Source: Plumapathes pennacea (lineage: Eukaryota > Cnidaria > Anthozoa > Antipatharia > Myriopathidae). Taken from it: DNA of 64,000 bases. Location of the stretch: NCBI GenBank assembly GCA_964036295.1, contig OZ038466.1, positions 14,976,001 through 15,040,000 on the forward strand, in the 5' to 3' direction. This document shows positions 22,518 to 33,747 of this stretch, in pieces (position 1 is the stretch's first letter; each line of letters starts with the position of its first letter). A model generated the notes under the pieces. The model was given only the letters and a program-made list of their open reading frames with translations. It was not told where the DNA came from and did no database searches. Position numbers and translations under genes: made by a program.

Positions 22518-22975
22518 AGAACACACGAGTGACCACGAGTGACGAGAAATCTTTCCGTTTTTTTTTATCCGGACTTCCATGGCAAGAGGACCAGAAGTGC
22601 ATTTTTTTTTTTGACATCTCGGCAGCCTTATCTCTGCGATCAGCCAATCATATGTAGGTTCCCACGCCATGTGAATTTAGTGAGCAATTCCCAGGACTTA
22701 ATTAAAAGAGCCAAATCTGTCCGGTAGTGTCACGTTGTCTACAGCCGACGCTGACACGTGATTCGTCACGCAAGAGACATATTTGTGTGTACTTTACGCC
22801 TTGTGGTCGGCGTTTTCTTCAAAGTGTTTGTTTTTAAAATGACGCTAGTGAAATTTTTACACTTTATCATGGGTGCATGATATTTAAAATGACAATAAAA
22901 TGACGTTACAGTCACGTGAGGAGCTTATTTTGACTCGTAGTCATTCGTCTTCACTCGTGGTCACTCGTGTGTTCT
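22518..22975. mobile_element. MITE with 25-bp inverted termini, inserted in the LINE
   Basis: Starts AGAACACACGAGTGACCACG and ends with its exact reverse complement; the termini are perfect over 25 bp (22518-22542 and 22951-22975) and contain a CACGAGTGAC tandem. About 458 bp, with no coding content. It separates the LINE N-terminal ORF from the endonuclease remnant. No clear target duplication was found, so the superfamily is not assigned. Confidence 0.65.
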
Positions 22976-23285
22976 TTTAGTCACTATCGTACGGGGTGCT
23001 TGGTTTCACCTGCTTTAGCATTGTTTTGCCTAGTTGCGTACAGATGGCGTGGCACAGTTCACCGCAGTCCGTGCGCATGAATCTACGATGGTTCCGAGCG
23101 ACTGTACCTTCACATCTGGCACATTTCGGTGCTTGGGGGTATTTTCGCTTCTGCTTTCTGTTTCCGTTTGTCGCACTTGGCTCTGGGTTTTCTGATATAT
23201 CTCCCGACAGGAGTGTTAGCTGCTTGGTGCCTGTGTTGTTAGCATAGTATTGGATTCGACTTTTGGGCCATTTTATTTTCCTCAT
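22976..23285 (-). pseudogene. LINE N-terminal ORF with a degenerate 2A-like motif
   Basis: 102 codons: basic start, then LTLLSGDISENPEPS, then a Cys/His cluster (CARCEGTVARNHRRFMRTDCGELCHAIC) like the PHD-type fingers at the start of CR1/L2 ORFs. The GDISENPEP segment matches the position of 2A-like ribosome-skipping motifs (consensus DxExNPGP) known from some non-LTR elements, but the critical NPGP is NPEP here. The endonuclease start that should follow is missing. Confidence 0.65.
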
Positions 23286-23330
23286 ATTGTGTTTGTTTTC
23301 GACTTTTGTTTAACGACGAAGTGTTCTTGT

Positions 23331-23823
23331 GTTGGTTGGTCCTGTGGGAATTTTAGCATCACCGATATGCAAATGTCGGTTGAAACGCAACTTTTATAAA
23401 ATCCAATGATAAGAAATTTGCGGGCGTAGTCAGGCGATGTCGAATTATCTCCAGGTACGTTAGATAGACCGTACGTGTCTTGATGCCGACCACTAGAGGC
23501 AGTTTAGTTCGATATGGATTGACCATAACGTTGATGGGCCGTGGCTCTTGGCATCCACACTTCTTGTAAGAATTCTTGTAAGAATTTCAAGGCACTACAC
23601 CCATCCTTTGAACAGACTTCCTGTTCTTGGTCATTGTAACTCCCGAAAAACCAATTTTGTCTCATGTAAGGCCCAGAGACTAAGACAAAAACGAGCGTAG
23701 TACGGAGCAACCGAAACGCAGCCATCTTTCTCTGAGGTACCCAGGGAAATACTTATCACGTAGCTAAAGGTTCAGAAAAACCTCTTACAAAAGATGCCGA
23801 CTCACTCTCGATAAAAAGTGCGT
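23331..23823. other. Host spacer
   Basis: A minus-strand frame at 23504-23725 begins with a signal-peptide-like hydrophobic stretch (LLRTTLVFVLVSGPY) but has no recognisable domain. I do not call a gene. Confidence 0.3.
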
Positions 23824-23827
23824 TTAA

Positions 23828-25334
23828 GGTATCAGGATACCCTCCGGACTTTGCCAGATTCGAAAAATGTTTTTTGGCTTAACGAAATTATTACATGTTT
23901 TACCTTGTGTTTCTGAAAACGAAATTTGGATACCTATTTTTTTCCTCGAGATATTTAAACGAAGGAGTTTTATATTTCTCTTTCTCGCCGGAAGCTACCT
24001 GTCAACAGATCGTTAGTATCTCCCGTAACTGCACAGCATGCGGCTTGCGCGTCAGTCATGCAAAACAATAAAGTACAAATTTTAGCCGCGCGACGGATAA
24101 CGCATGACTAACAGCAGATCTGCAAGAATATCGAAATGCCGTAAGAAATATTTCCCTGTATGCCTTTGTGAACGCTTTCTTACGTTTAGAACGAGTTTGT
24201 CGTTTGCTTGAACTCATTCCGAATTCCAACTGTGGCTGCAAAAGGTTGAATTGGTGTTGAGTGGTGAGTGCAACTGTGAAGCGAAAATAGATGTTGCGAA
24301 AGTTACCCGAACGAAGCGTTGATGGCCGTAGTTACAGAGGCGTAGCTACCATATACGCACGTACGCACGGGCGTACAGCTAAAATCTGAGAATTTTTTTA
24401 ATCTGACAAAAATATAATTTTCTATTGCTTGAAGACGTTTTGATCATTAAATTGGCTGATTTGAATTGATTTCATATATATATTTTTTGTATTATAGTGT
24501 ACATTACGCAAAAAAACGCGTCACGTATCTCCCTCAGTGTCAGCCCCACCTGACGCTAGGTAATCTTTAACTGTGAAGGAGAGGTTATCAAAATAGTCCC
24601 TTTGTGCGTACAGTTACAAAATTGCTAGCTACGCCCTTGAGTTATACACGGCGGTCTTCTGTGCTGCGTGTTTCAATTACCGACAAGATGCCTGGAAATC
24701 CTCTATGCGAAAGCACTAACTGCGGTGTTTTGACAGATTGCTGACAGATGAGGCGATTATGTAAACAGGTTTCCGGCTCCCTGGTCAGAATCTTTAAATG
24801 TTTTTCTCGGTGTTTTCAAAACGCGGAAAAGTGTTTCTTTCGGAAACCTGCATTTCAATGAATTTTAATCGATTGGCTTGAAACTTGGCAAATATGTGAA
24901 TCAATATCAAAGCTACAAAAAGGTGTCTCCGATTTTAATTCTTTTTTTTTGTTCGGAAGATATGTCCGCTTTTGTCTTGCGCGTAGCTAGAAATATGATC
25001 GGCCAACTTTAAAAGTCAATAACTTTGTATATGAACAAGATATCAAAATTCGGAGACACCTTTTTTTCTTCATTGTGTCAACATTAGGCTGAAACAATAA
25101 ATAATCAAATCGGGTAAAATCTGATTGACATTAGGCTTTTTGAATGAGGCAAGGTCAAAATTCACTCGGAAGCTGATAACTTTCTTTCTTTAGCAAATTC
25201 AAAAATATAAAGCTTTACCCTAAATCTATGATTGTTGAGCTTTCAGAAAATATATACTTTATTATTAGTTAAATGTAACGCTAGCGCGAAAAATGGGTTT
25301 GAACGCATGTCGTTCACGAGGGTATCCTAATACC
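23828..25334. mobile_element. TTAA-flanked non-autonomous DNA transposon, ~1.5 kb
   Basis: TTAA (23824-23827) is followed by GGTATCAGGATACCCTC; the right end is GAGGGTATCCTAATACC followed by TTAA (25335-25338). TIR of 17 bp with one mismatch and TTAA duplication point to a Kolobok- or piggyBac-like family. No transposase frame. Internally a ~155-bp inverted repeat, from AAGGTGTCTCCGA at ~24919 to TCGGAGACACCTT at ~25055, can form a long hairpin. Confidence 0.65.
24335..24639. mobile_element. Nested hAT-like MITE
   Basis: Left end CAGAGGCGTAGCTA, right end TAGCTACGCCCTTG: inverted termini of the CAGRGGCGTAGC type common in animal hAT elements. The flanks share AGTTA (5 bp), shorter than the 8-bp duplication typical of hAT, so the superfamily is tentative. 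About 305 bp, non-coding. Confidence 0.45.
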
Positions 25335-25338
25335 TTAA

Positions 25339-25438
25339 GTGAACACCGTTTATAACATACATATCCTAGACAATTCTTACAGTGCAATATACTGGACTCT
25401 ATGCTGTAAGAGGTAGTTTTGTTTCGGTTAAATAAATA
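25339..25438. other. Short spacer between transposon and LINE
   Basis: No feature seen. Confidence 0.3.
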
Positions 25439-27412
25439 ATGATAAAAATAAACCAGAAGCTCATTTTTCTCAGAGACGGCCAATCATTTGTAACGGACAG
25501 TGCGGGAAAGGCCAATCTCTTAAACAACTTTTTAAACTCAGTATTTAATCCGCCTGACTCACATCCACCTGATGATCCTACAACTCCAGTCCGAGGACAT
25601 TTTGAACATATTTCTGAGATCCAAATGACAGTGGCTGAAGTAGCCAAAGTACTACGCAACTTGGACCCAAATAGGCGTGTGGGCCCGATGGCATTCCGAG
25701 CAGACTTCTGCTAAAAGTCGCGGATGAAATCGTTCCCTCATTGTGCAGACTATTCAATCTGTCTTTTTCCCTTGGGGTCATGCCTGCAAATTGGAAACTC
25801 GCCAACACCACAGCTGTTTTCAAGAAGGATGATCCAACAATCTCGTCTAATTACAGGCCTATCTCCCTGCTTAGCACAATATCCAAGGTACTAGAACGAG
25901 GAGTTTTTAATCGGTGCTATCAACATCTTTCACCCCTGTTCTACCAGCTACAACACGGCTTCCTCAAAGGTAGATCGACAGTAACGCAACTTCTAGAGGT
26001 CTACAACGGCATATTAGACTCTGTTGCACGTGGAAAAGAGGTTGATGCTATCTACCTTGACCTGTCAAAAGCCTTTGACAAGGTATCACGCAATTTGCTG
26101 CTGCTTAAGCTTGAACGATACGGCATCAGCGGACCACTCCTATCGTGGATTCACAGCTACCTTACTGACAGAAAACAGAGAGTTGTGCTAGAAGGCTCCT
26201 TCTCAGATTGGCTGCCCGTGACGTCCGGCGTGCCACAGGGGTCAATTCTTGGCCCGCTCATGCTCCTTGTTTACGTAAACGACGCTCCGGAATACATCAG
26301 ATTCAACTCAACCATCGCCCTCTTTGCAGATGATTCCAAATTATATCGAGCTATGGTCCTGCCAGGCGACGGCAGCCTTCTCCAAAAGGACCTAGACTGT
26401 CTCCATAACTGGAGTCAAGACTGGACTATGGAATTCAATCCATCTAAATGCAAGGTGATGCCTATCTCCAAAAAGAAGAGTCCATGTGAAACTAGGAGAA
26501 ACTACAGTCTTGGCAGTCGGCCGCTTGAGTGTGTATCTTCCGTTACTGACCTTAGTATTACTGTGTCAAATGACCTCTCATGGGCAAAACACATTGAAGA
26601 CACCGTTGCGAACGCCAATAAGACTGTTGGCCTCCTTAAAAGAGTTTGCTGGGACCTGGCTGACCCCATCACCAGAAAACGTTTGTATTGTGCTATAGTG
26701 CGACCCAAACTTGAATACGCCAGCAGCCTATGGTCACCATATAGTGTAAAATATCGCAAACTAATTGAAGATGTTCAGCGAAGGGCCACCAAATTTATAT
26801 TGAACTATGCTCAGGACATGACACTGATAGACTAATTAATCTAAATTTACTCCCTTTAGAATTTCGTAGGGAAATCTCAGATCTGATACTCTTTTCTAAA
26901 TCTAGAACCGGCCTAATATCTACTGACGTTAGAAATTACTTGTGTACTTTCCAACCTAGACACCAAACCCGAAACTATGAACCAAATAACTATAACTTAA
27001 TCCTCAAACATAAACAAGACTATTACAGGAAATCATATTTTATTGGGTCTGCCGAACTGTGGAACACTCTGCCGTCTATTACTAAGTCTTGCAACTCACC
27101 GCCTATATTCAAATCTAGCCTTCTTAATATATATGCCTCAAAACGAGTAGCTTACAGTCCTCCAGGCTAGTGTAAATCTGCTTCTTTCTACTTAATTATT
27201 AGTGTAAATACCATTATAGTTTTTCTTATTCTATTTTAGTATATAGGGGTTAAGTTGCAATTGGGACGCAAGTTCTGTTTTTTCCCCAGTCACACCCTTA
27301 ATTTCTTTGTTCCATGTGCTTGTAAACTGTGTGCCTTTATACGTTATTCTACTTGTAATTTGTAAAAGGTGGCAAATTCATTAAACTAAACTAAACTAAA
27401 CTAAAACTAAAC
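25439..27412 (+). pseudogene. 5'-truncated CR1/L2-like LINE reverse transcriptase
   Basis: Begins inside the linker/RT region (VTDSAGKANLLNNFLNSVF), shifts frame near 25700, then gives a long RT frame at 25741-26835: SNYRPISLLSTISKVLERGV, YLDLSKAFDKVSRNLL, GVPQGSILGPLMLLVYVND and the catalytic ALFADDSKLY. After a break near 26830 the C-terminal part continues to 27170 (YYRKSYFIGSAELWNTLP). The 3' end finishes with an AAACT-type simple repeat at about 27385-27412. No endonuclease. The RT domain itself is intact and has FADD, so it is younger than the LINE at 19881-22517. Confidence 0.82.
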
Positions 27413-27464
27413 TTTTATTAATGTGGTGGCTCTTAAAAGAGCCGTTGTTTTGAGTGGCAGGCCA

Positions 27465-27764
27465 TTAGTAGCCCGCGGCGATGTCTTGGATGATTGCAAG
27501 GAGACAGTCGGCTTGGCTGAATTGCCGTTTCCACATGAACTCGTCAAGGTACTCTGGGATGTGAACGTAGTGAGTGCCGTTCATCCGCTTCAGCTTTCGC
27601 TTCACAGCACTCCAGAGGCATTCGACCAGGTTGGTATGCACACCTGTGAAAGAGTCAACGAAGTTTTCAGAGTGGTTCAGGTGAAGGTATCCCCCCGCAT
27701 TACTATGTGTACAGAAAGGCACTATAACTGGCAGTTTCTCTTTCATTTTCTGTAGAGGGCACAA
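27465..27764 (-). pseudogene. Merlin/ISXO2-like (IS1595 family) transposase fragment
   Basis: C-terminal half of a DDE transposase: YLHLNHSENFVDSFTGVHTN then VECLWSAVKRKLKRMNG and YLDEFMWKRQF. The 'NHS..FVD..TG.HTN.vE..W...K' block is the signature of ISXO2-like transposases, the Merlin superfamily in animals. The N-terminal zinc ribbon and first catalytic Asp are not found. It begins close to the 3' end of the preceding LINE. Confidence 0.75.
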
Positions 27765-29262
27765 CAGCAGAGATCAATAACAAAGTTGTTCCACTATCAC
27801 TGGTCTTGTCATCAAAGGGCATCGTCTTCAAGGGCAGAGAGGAACTCCTCTAGGTTGTAGGAACTCGCTTCACCATTCAGAACATCCATTCTTTTGGATT
27901 CTACAATGTACCTCCCACTTGTGACCTACAAAGAGGAAGGTTAGAACATATCCCACAACTTTTTTTTGGTAAATATACGCACAGTGTTCAGGCAGTAAAC
28001 TGTTTGCAAAAAGCATCGGCATGACAGCACCCACTTAGAATACAAGGCAAATCTAGTTTTTTTCTCCCACACTGAGTCAGTGTACAAACAAATAAAGTAG
28101 TCCTATTTTGCACAAAAGCCTGAAATTCTTACAGGGTTCAGACAAGTTCGTCATTCTCATTTATACACCAAGTAGCTATAAGTAGCCATAAGTATTAGCC
28201 ATCAGTCCAAATTTCCCAATTTTGCAAGGCAACCAAAAATTGCACCCTATTCAAGACACTAATGCAAAATAATTCCACTTAATTTTCCTTAGGCAACAGA
28301 GCCGTCTGCATTTACGCGGCAATACACATCAGGTACAAAACTCCTTGTAACAAATACGTCTTGTCAAATGCTATCATATCGACAAAGCAATGGCAAAATA
28401 AACATTATGTGGAAAGGTTGATTACAAATCATTCAATGTAATCACAATTCTTGTTACGCAGGGCAAGAGTTCAAGCCAAAGTAGGAGTTTAAGTTAGTTG
28501 AGTGTGGGAGTTAAGTTCCCTGTTTAAGACACGAAAATGTAAAATCATATACCTTGTTTAAAACGGAGGACCCTGAAAACTATACCCTATCCAGCAGAAC
28601 ATCCCTATAGGAAATATAGGGGATAGCCCTCCCTCCCCCCTCCCCCCCAGCCAGTTGCCAAGTTTTACTGACAAGCCCTGTCAATAAATAAAGATAAACT
28701 AAATAATTTAGTTTATTTTTATCTACTTACCTTTATTTAACAAATACAATAATCATTCTATTTAACATATGTATGTGAGACTATTTTGTTTTTACATACC
28801 AAGGTTTCCTTTCTCTGTCGCTTGCAGCATATTGGGTTGGCTTTTGTGATTAATATCAAGGTCTTCTCAACCTGTGCAGTAAATCTAGAGCAACAAATGA
28901 TACTACTGTAGCTCTACATGTACCAGTGTTGGCACTAGATGCTTCATGGACACATTAATATTACCATGATGGATCAAGTGACATATAATCCTCCTTGTTT
29001 GCTGCAAACATGTTATTATAATAGAATTTATATTATTATAGTAATGGATCTGTACTATTCTGAAGAGTAGCAAACAGTTTTAAAACCCTGATTTAATAGG
29101 AACCTACTTAAGAACCAAAACAGCCTGATTTAATTCCACTAAACACCCGATATATAAGAACCTATTTAGGCTGACTTGTATGAAATGTAGCGGGTGTTTA
29201 CTGTAATGCTAAATATTTTTCCCACGCCCTGCGTGGGTACTAATCTGAACACATATCGTTTT
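27765..29262. other. Host spacer/repeat DNA
   Basis: Contains the inverted partner of the 1405-1560 repeat (about 28025-28165) and a C-rich tract near 28630. No gene seen. Confidence 0.4.
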
Positions 29263-29286
29263 TGAATGTCGTTCACGAGGCGACCT

Positions 29287-29420
29287 CCCCGCGCAGCAGG
29301 GTTTGCTGGGAAGAACCTCGGAACAGAATCACGTCACCGCGCAGCGGGGTTTGCCAGGAATAAGACATCGGAACGGAATCACGTCCACGCGCAGCGGAGA
29401 TTGCTGGGTAAAACCTTCAA
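29287..29420. repeat. Three tandem ~50-bp repeats
   Basis: Units begin CGCGCAGCRGGGTTTGC and carry CGGAACRGAATCACGTC; the third copy is diverged and partial. Open frames across them are by-products of the repeat. Confidence 0.6.
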
Positions 29421-30236
29421 CCTCGTTCCCAGGCTCTTCCCTCTCTCGGCCCAACACGTTGGCTTTTTTGCGATTTGAATGTTGTTCACGGAGCGACCTA
29501 CCACCCGCACCTCAGGGTCTTTTGGGAGTCTGTCGCGAAGCAACAGACCACACTTCATTCACCGAACTGAAACTGGGAAAGTACTGTACTAACACGATGG
29601 CCTTCAAAGGCGCTGACAAGACAAGCGAACAACGGTACACCGAGAAACAGGACAAAAAATCCGATGGGAGAAACACTAGCGGTTGATTTATAGCTGAGAT
29701 AATCGGTCGACCGTTCACAGCTGACTCGCATTTACCTTCTTAGATCGAACTTTTACTAGAAATACGATAATCGCAGATACCCCCTCACTCTGCCATTGAT
29801 GGGACTTTTACTTTGGTAACTCCTAACAAGAGTAGCCTGCTTTGTTTTACCGAAATGTTGACTCAATCTTTTCTTCGAACTCAAGTGCTATACGCGCAAA
29901 GGAAGGAGAACTAGACTGGCATTGCCAGTGAGCTTGCGGCGTGAGTTGCGTCGAGACCAGAATATACTAAAATGCATACGTAGGGACAAGAGTGGAACTC
30001 ACAAGAGAGACTTCCAGTTTCTCACCAGAAAAATATCACAGAGTTATAGGGAACTTGGCTGTTGACACCTTGCTCAAATGAAACCTGATTAAAGTATAAC
30101 TTATCATTACAACACTCATACACTTGCTTCTTAAAGGTTGAGCGACCCTGCATTTTGAGAATGCGTGACATATCTTTTTATGCACAATTGATTTTTGACA
30201 GTTTGACTTCGACTCTTATTTCTAACGAGAGGCCAC
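29421..30236. other. Host spacer
   Basis: No supportable gene; one short repeat of the TGTCGTTCACGAGGCGACC motif of 29270 recurs at about 29478. Confidence 0.35.
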
Positions 30237-30785
30237 GATTAATCCAGCCTTCGCTTCAATACTTTTGTGTTTTCTTTTATTAACTAAATAAGTTTCTTCT
30301 ATCAGGCTTTCGAGTTTTCGTGTTCTGTAACAAGCGAGGAATGTAACACGACACTTGCTCACGTCAATATTATTGCGGTTTTGTTCACAGTGTGTTCGGT
30401 CATTTGTGAACTGCAAACCCAATGCTCAGGACTATTTCGGTGTATTTTTCATATCTGGTATACAATGACCATTGCGAAACAAAGGCTACATGATCGAATG
30501 AAAGAAACATTTCAACAGGCAATGTACGATAAGCAGAAGAATGTTATGAGGCAACAGATGTCATGTACAGAGTATAGCACAAATGCCATTGTTTTGCGGC
30601 TAAAGCTCATCATAGCTTTGGTTTCCGTTTTCGGCCTGTTATCTTCCCAGAAGTATTTCGTGCCGACACAGAAAGTTTCGTCGGGACTAAATATTTAGCG
30701 GCAACAGAGAAATTTGCAATCCCCCAGCGGTATCCATCAAACATTTGTTTACGGCTATTCTCAAAGCTTCCGCGGCGAACTTAAA
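30237..30785 (+). repeat. Host repeat family R, copy C
   Basis: Third copy of the repeat at 4721-5370, more diverged, with the intact site GTTTACGGCTATTCTCAAAG corresponding to the element 1 insertion point. Includes the open 77-codon frame at 30465-30698. Confidence 0.75.
30465..30698 (+). CDS. Small ORF in repeat R, 77 aa, one possible membrane helix
   Basis: ATG gives MTIAKQRLHDRMKETF, a Gln/Met-rich helix, then a hydrophobic stretch (LRLKLIIALVSVFGLLSS). The same frame is closed by a stop after 34-36 codons in copies A and B, so either only this copy is functional or the frame is chance. No family recognised. Confidence 0.25.
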   Translation: MTIAKQRLHDRMKETFQQAMYDKQKNVMRQQMSCTEYSTNAIVLRLKLIIALVSVFGLLSSQKYFVPTQKVSSGLNI

Positions 30786-31207
30786 GGCCAATTCACACTG
30801 GATCGGTCGGCACGTCAAATTAATTCATACAGTCTGCCAAGCACGTTCTCAAAATTTAATACTCAAAGTTTGAAGTTGGTCGGCCGTCGTAGTACGGGAA
30901 AAAAGGAACACTGATTTTCCAATTTTGAATTCATAGGCAGTACAATTAAATAGGCTTCCTGTGCGATTTGTTTTTACTCTGGAGTGCATGCACCAGACTC
31001 AGGCATGCATATTTAATAGGCTCGAATTGTTTTGTATGTGAACCCACTCAAAACAGCAAGATTCTCCCAGAATCAAAGCAAAACTTGAACAGTTTACTTC
31101 AAATTATACACGGGCTTCAGACCCAGTAATACTTCTAAGGGCTTGTGAACGATTCTCGCTGCAATCACCGCGTGTCAGATTACAGAAAAATAAGACATCT
31201 GACTAAA

Positions 31208-31735
31208 TCATTCAAGACTCCAAGTTCCGATTGCTCTGAGCGAATACGGTAGCCGAGACTGGCGACAGAAGCGGAGTAAAACAATACTTCGAGGGAAAAT
31301 GATCAGCATACAGATTTTAATACATTCTTGGAGAAATCGAGTTACAAGCAATACGGGATAGAATATATTTGTCACGGTGATTGTTCGATTTCCACTGACT
31401 AACCTTTGTTGCTTGTCATTAAATAAATAACTGAGTTTAACACAAAACGGCGTCTGAAGCTCCCGATTTGCTTTCAAGCGCTGTTCTCTTTGCGGAGTTG
31501 TCTGTGTTACCCGCTTCTCTTCATGACGCTTTCGATCGGCATTCATGCGCGGTTTTCTTTTCGGAGTCGTTTCTTCGGCACGCTTTTGTTTAACATGCTG
31601 TCGTCTTTTCTCTAGACGTATTTGGCGCTGTTCGATCGTTTCACGATTCCGCCTTGCCCGTGCCTGTTCCCTTCTCTTTTGAAGACGAGCTTCGCGAGAC
31701 TGTTCTGTTTCAAGTTTTCCAGTTTTCAAATTCAT
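31208..31735 (-). CDS. Protein with STPR-like 23-residue repeats
   Basis: ATG at 31735 (MNLKTGKLETEQ). Residues ~12-105 hold about four Arg/Gln/Glu-rich units of roughly 23 residues (EQSREARLQKRREQARARRN, then EQRQIRLEKRRQHVKQKRA). These resemble the STPR domain (score-and-three peptide repeat, a DNA-binding module first named in silkworm FMBP-1) found in many metazoan, often transposon-linked, ORFs. The C-terminal ~70 residues are not recognised. A Helitron array starts 0.5 kb away, and STPR-type segments also occur in Helitron-associated ORFs as I recall; the link is inference. Confidence 0.45.
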   Translation of the reverse strand: MNLKTGKLETEQSREARLQKRREQARARRNRETIEQRQIRLEKRRQHVKQKRAEETTPKRKPRMNADRKRHEEKRVTQTTPQREQRLKANRELQTPFCVKLSYLFNDKQQRLVSGNRTITVTNIFYPVLLVTRFLQECIKICMLIIFPRSIVLLRFCRQSRLPYSLRAIGTWSLE

Positions 31736-31828
31736 TTTCGTGAAAGCAGTAACGTACAATTGTTGCTTCGTTCAAATCATTTTTTGAAGCTATTTGCAAT
31801 ATGTAAATAGCTTCTATGTCGGTGTTTG

Positions 31829-32182
31829 GCCTTTTCACCACCGTTCGAATAGCACGAGAAACAGGTTTGTTCGGCTGGAGTGTGTTACGTTACGAAACTA
31901 TTATAACGAGTCAAAATCTGGTTTACCTCGCATGATATGCTTGTTGACACATGATTTCATGACCAGATCGACTGTGGTTTGTCTGAGTTGTTTGTTTACA
32001 AAAATTGTCTCCAGCGGGTTTTGTCGCTAATGAAAAATTGACTGAAAAGTCGACAGGAAATTTTACTGTGAATCTACTTCACCACCGTTCGAAGAGCACG
32101 AGAAACAGGTTTCTTTGGCTGGAGTGTGTTACGTTAATACGAAACTACTATAATGAGTCAAGGTCTGGCTTACCTCGCAGAA
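31829..32182. repeat. Direct repeat of ~105 bp
   Basis: TTCACCACCGTTCGAA ... TTACCTCGCA occurs at about 31829-31935 and again at about 32077-32180 with several substitutions. No coding content recognised. Confidence 0.6.
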
Positions 32183-32253
32183 ATTTACAGAACGACTTGA
32201 AATATTTTGGCAAGCTATACTTTCCTCCTTTTATGTCCATCAGCTCAAAATAA

Positions 32254-32880
32254 TCTCTATATAATAATACGCTAAGCAACCGCTGACCGCGGCTCATGTG
32301 TGTGTGTGTGTGTGTGTGTGTAACAAATTGATATAATTTCGATTGGTGACGTAACAAATTAAACCAGTAATTAGATAATGCGTGGTTTGAATTTCTGACG
32401 CCACAGTAATGCTCGCGTACGATCGTTAGTCAGAATTACTGTATCGCCAATTCGAACTGAATCGCCGGGAAAAGCAAGCCAGAAATCTTCTCGACCGTTG
32501 CCTTTCCGAGGACGCGAATACTGAAGGTGAGAATTCCGTCTTAGTGTAGAAATAGAATTTCAGCTATCAGGTGTCTGGATAAGGGGCTGATGCTGCCGCA
32601 TGTTCGAAAAACGGGAACTAGATTTTGATGTCGGACGATCGGTGGTTCGACGAGTCGAGTGTGATCGAGTGGTACATGCACTGCAGGGACGTTTGTACTT
32701 TGACGCGGTAAACTACGTTTGAGATGCTCGAAATTGAATTCAAAAAGGAGAAAAGAAGGAAAAGAATTTCGAAAAACGGGGAGTGGTACAGTCGAGTGGT
32801 TATGTACTACAGAGAGAGATTTTGATGTTAGGGTTAGAAAAAAGAAATCCAATCCCCGTATTTTACGGGGGTCCCGCTAG
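32254..32880 (+). mobile_element. Helitron-like non-autonomous element, copy 1
   Basis: 5' end TCTCTATATAATAATACGC, a (GT)n core, and 3' end with the stem CCCCGTATTTTACGGGG followed by GTCCCGCTAG. A 5' TC, a 3' hairpin about ten bases before CTAG, no inverted termini and a following T are the classic Helitron signature. No Rep/helicase gene. Confidence 0.75.
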
Positions 32881-32883
32881 TCT

Positions 32884-32924
32884 TCTCTATATAATAATAC
32901 GCTTAGCAACCGCTAACCGCGGCT

Positions 32925-32959
<35 letters not shown>

Positions 32960-33671
32960 CAAATTGATATAATTTTGATTGGTGACGTAACAAATTAAAC
33001 CGGTAATTAGATAATGCGTGGTTTGAATCTCTGACGCAACCAATGCTCGCGTACGATCGTTAGTCATAATTACTGTATCGTCAATTCGAATTGAATCGCC
33101 GGGAAAAGCAGGCCAGAAATCTTCTCGACCGCTGCCTTTCAACCAAGCCCACGGGACGCGATTACTGAAGGTGAGAGTTCCATTTGAGTTAAGAAGAAGA
33201 ATTTCAGAGTGTCAACTGACTGGATGGCGGGGTGATGCTGCCGCATGTTCGAGAAACGGGAAGATTTGGATGTCGGACGATCGGTGGTACGACGAGTCGA
33301 GTACGGTCGAGTGGTACATGCGCTACAGGGACGTATGTATTTTGACGCGGTAAACTGCGTTTGAGATGCTCGAAATTGAATTCAAAAAGGAGAAAAGAAA
33401 GAAAGAGTTTCTAAAAACGGGGAGCTTTTGGTGTCGATTGATCGGCAATTCACTGAGTGGTCGAGTGCTACAGAAAGAGTTTGATGTCGATCAGTCGGTG
33501 GTTTGACGAGTCGAATACGGTTGAATGGTAAATGCTCAAAGAGGTTTGTACTTGAACACAGTGTAGTGCGTTCGAGATGCTCAAAATGGAATTCAAACAG
33601 GAAAAAAAAGGACAGAAAAAATATTAGGAAAAAAGAAATTCGATCCCCGTATTTTACGGGGGTCCCGCTAG
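32884..33671 (+). mobile_element. Helitron-like element, copy 2
   Basis: Begins TCTCTATATAATAATACGC three bases after copy 1 ends and finishes CCCCGTATTTTACGGGG + GTCCCGCTAG. Same orientation as copy 1, so the copies are head-to-tail. On the minus strand it keeps an open frame (FSNRVPWAWLKGSGRED region) also seen in other copies. Confidence 0.78.
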
Positions 33672-33673
33672 TA

Positions 33674-33716
33674 TCTCTATATAATAATACGCTTAGCAAC
33701 CGCTGACCGCGGCTCA

Positions 33717-33747
<31 letters not shown>

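Noticed and set aside
22518..22975. Target-site duplication for the MITE
   Set aside because: Flanks share only TTTAG at unequal offsets; not convincing.
32298..33142. His-Thr repeat proteins read from (GT)n tracts
   Set aside because: Translation of Helitron microsatellite cores; not genes.
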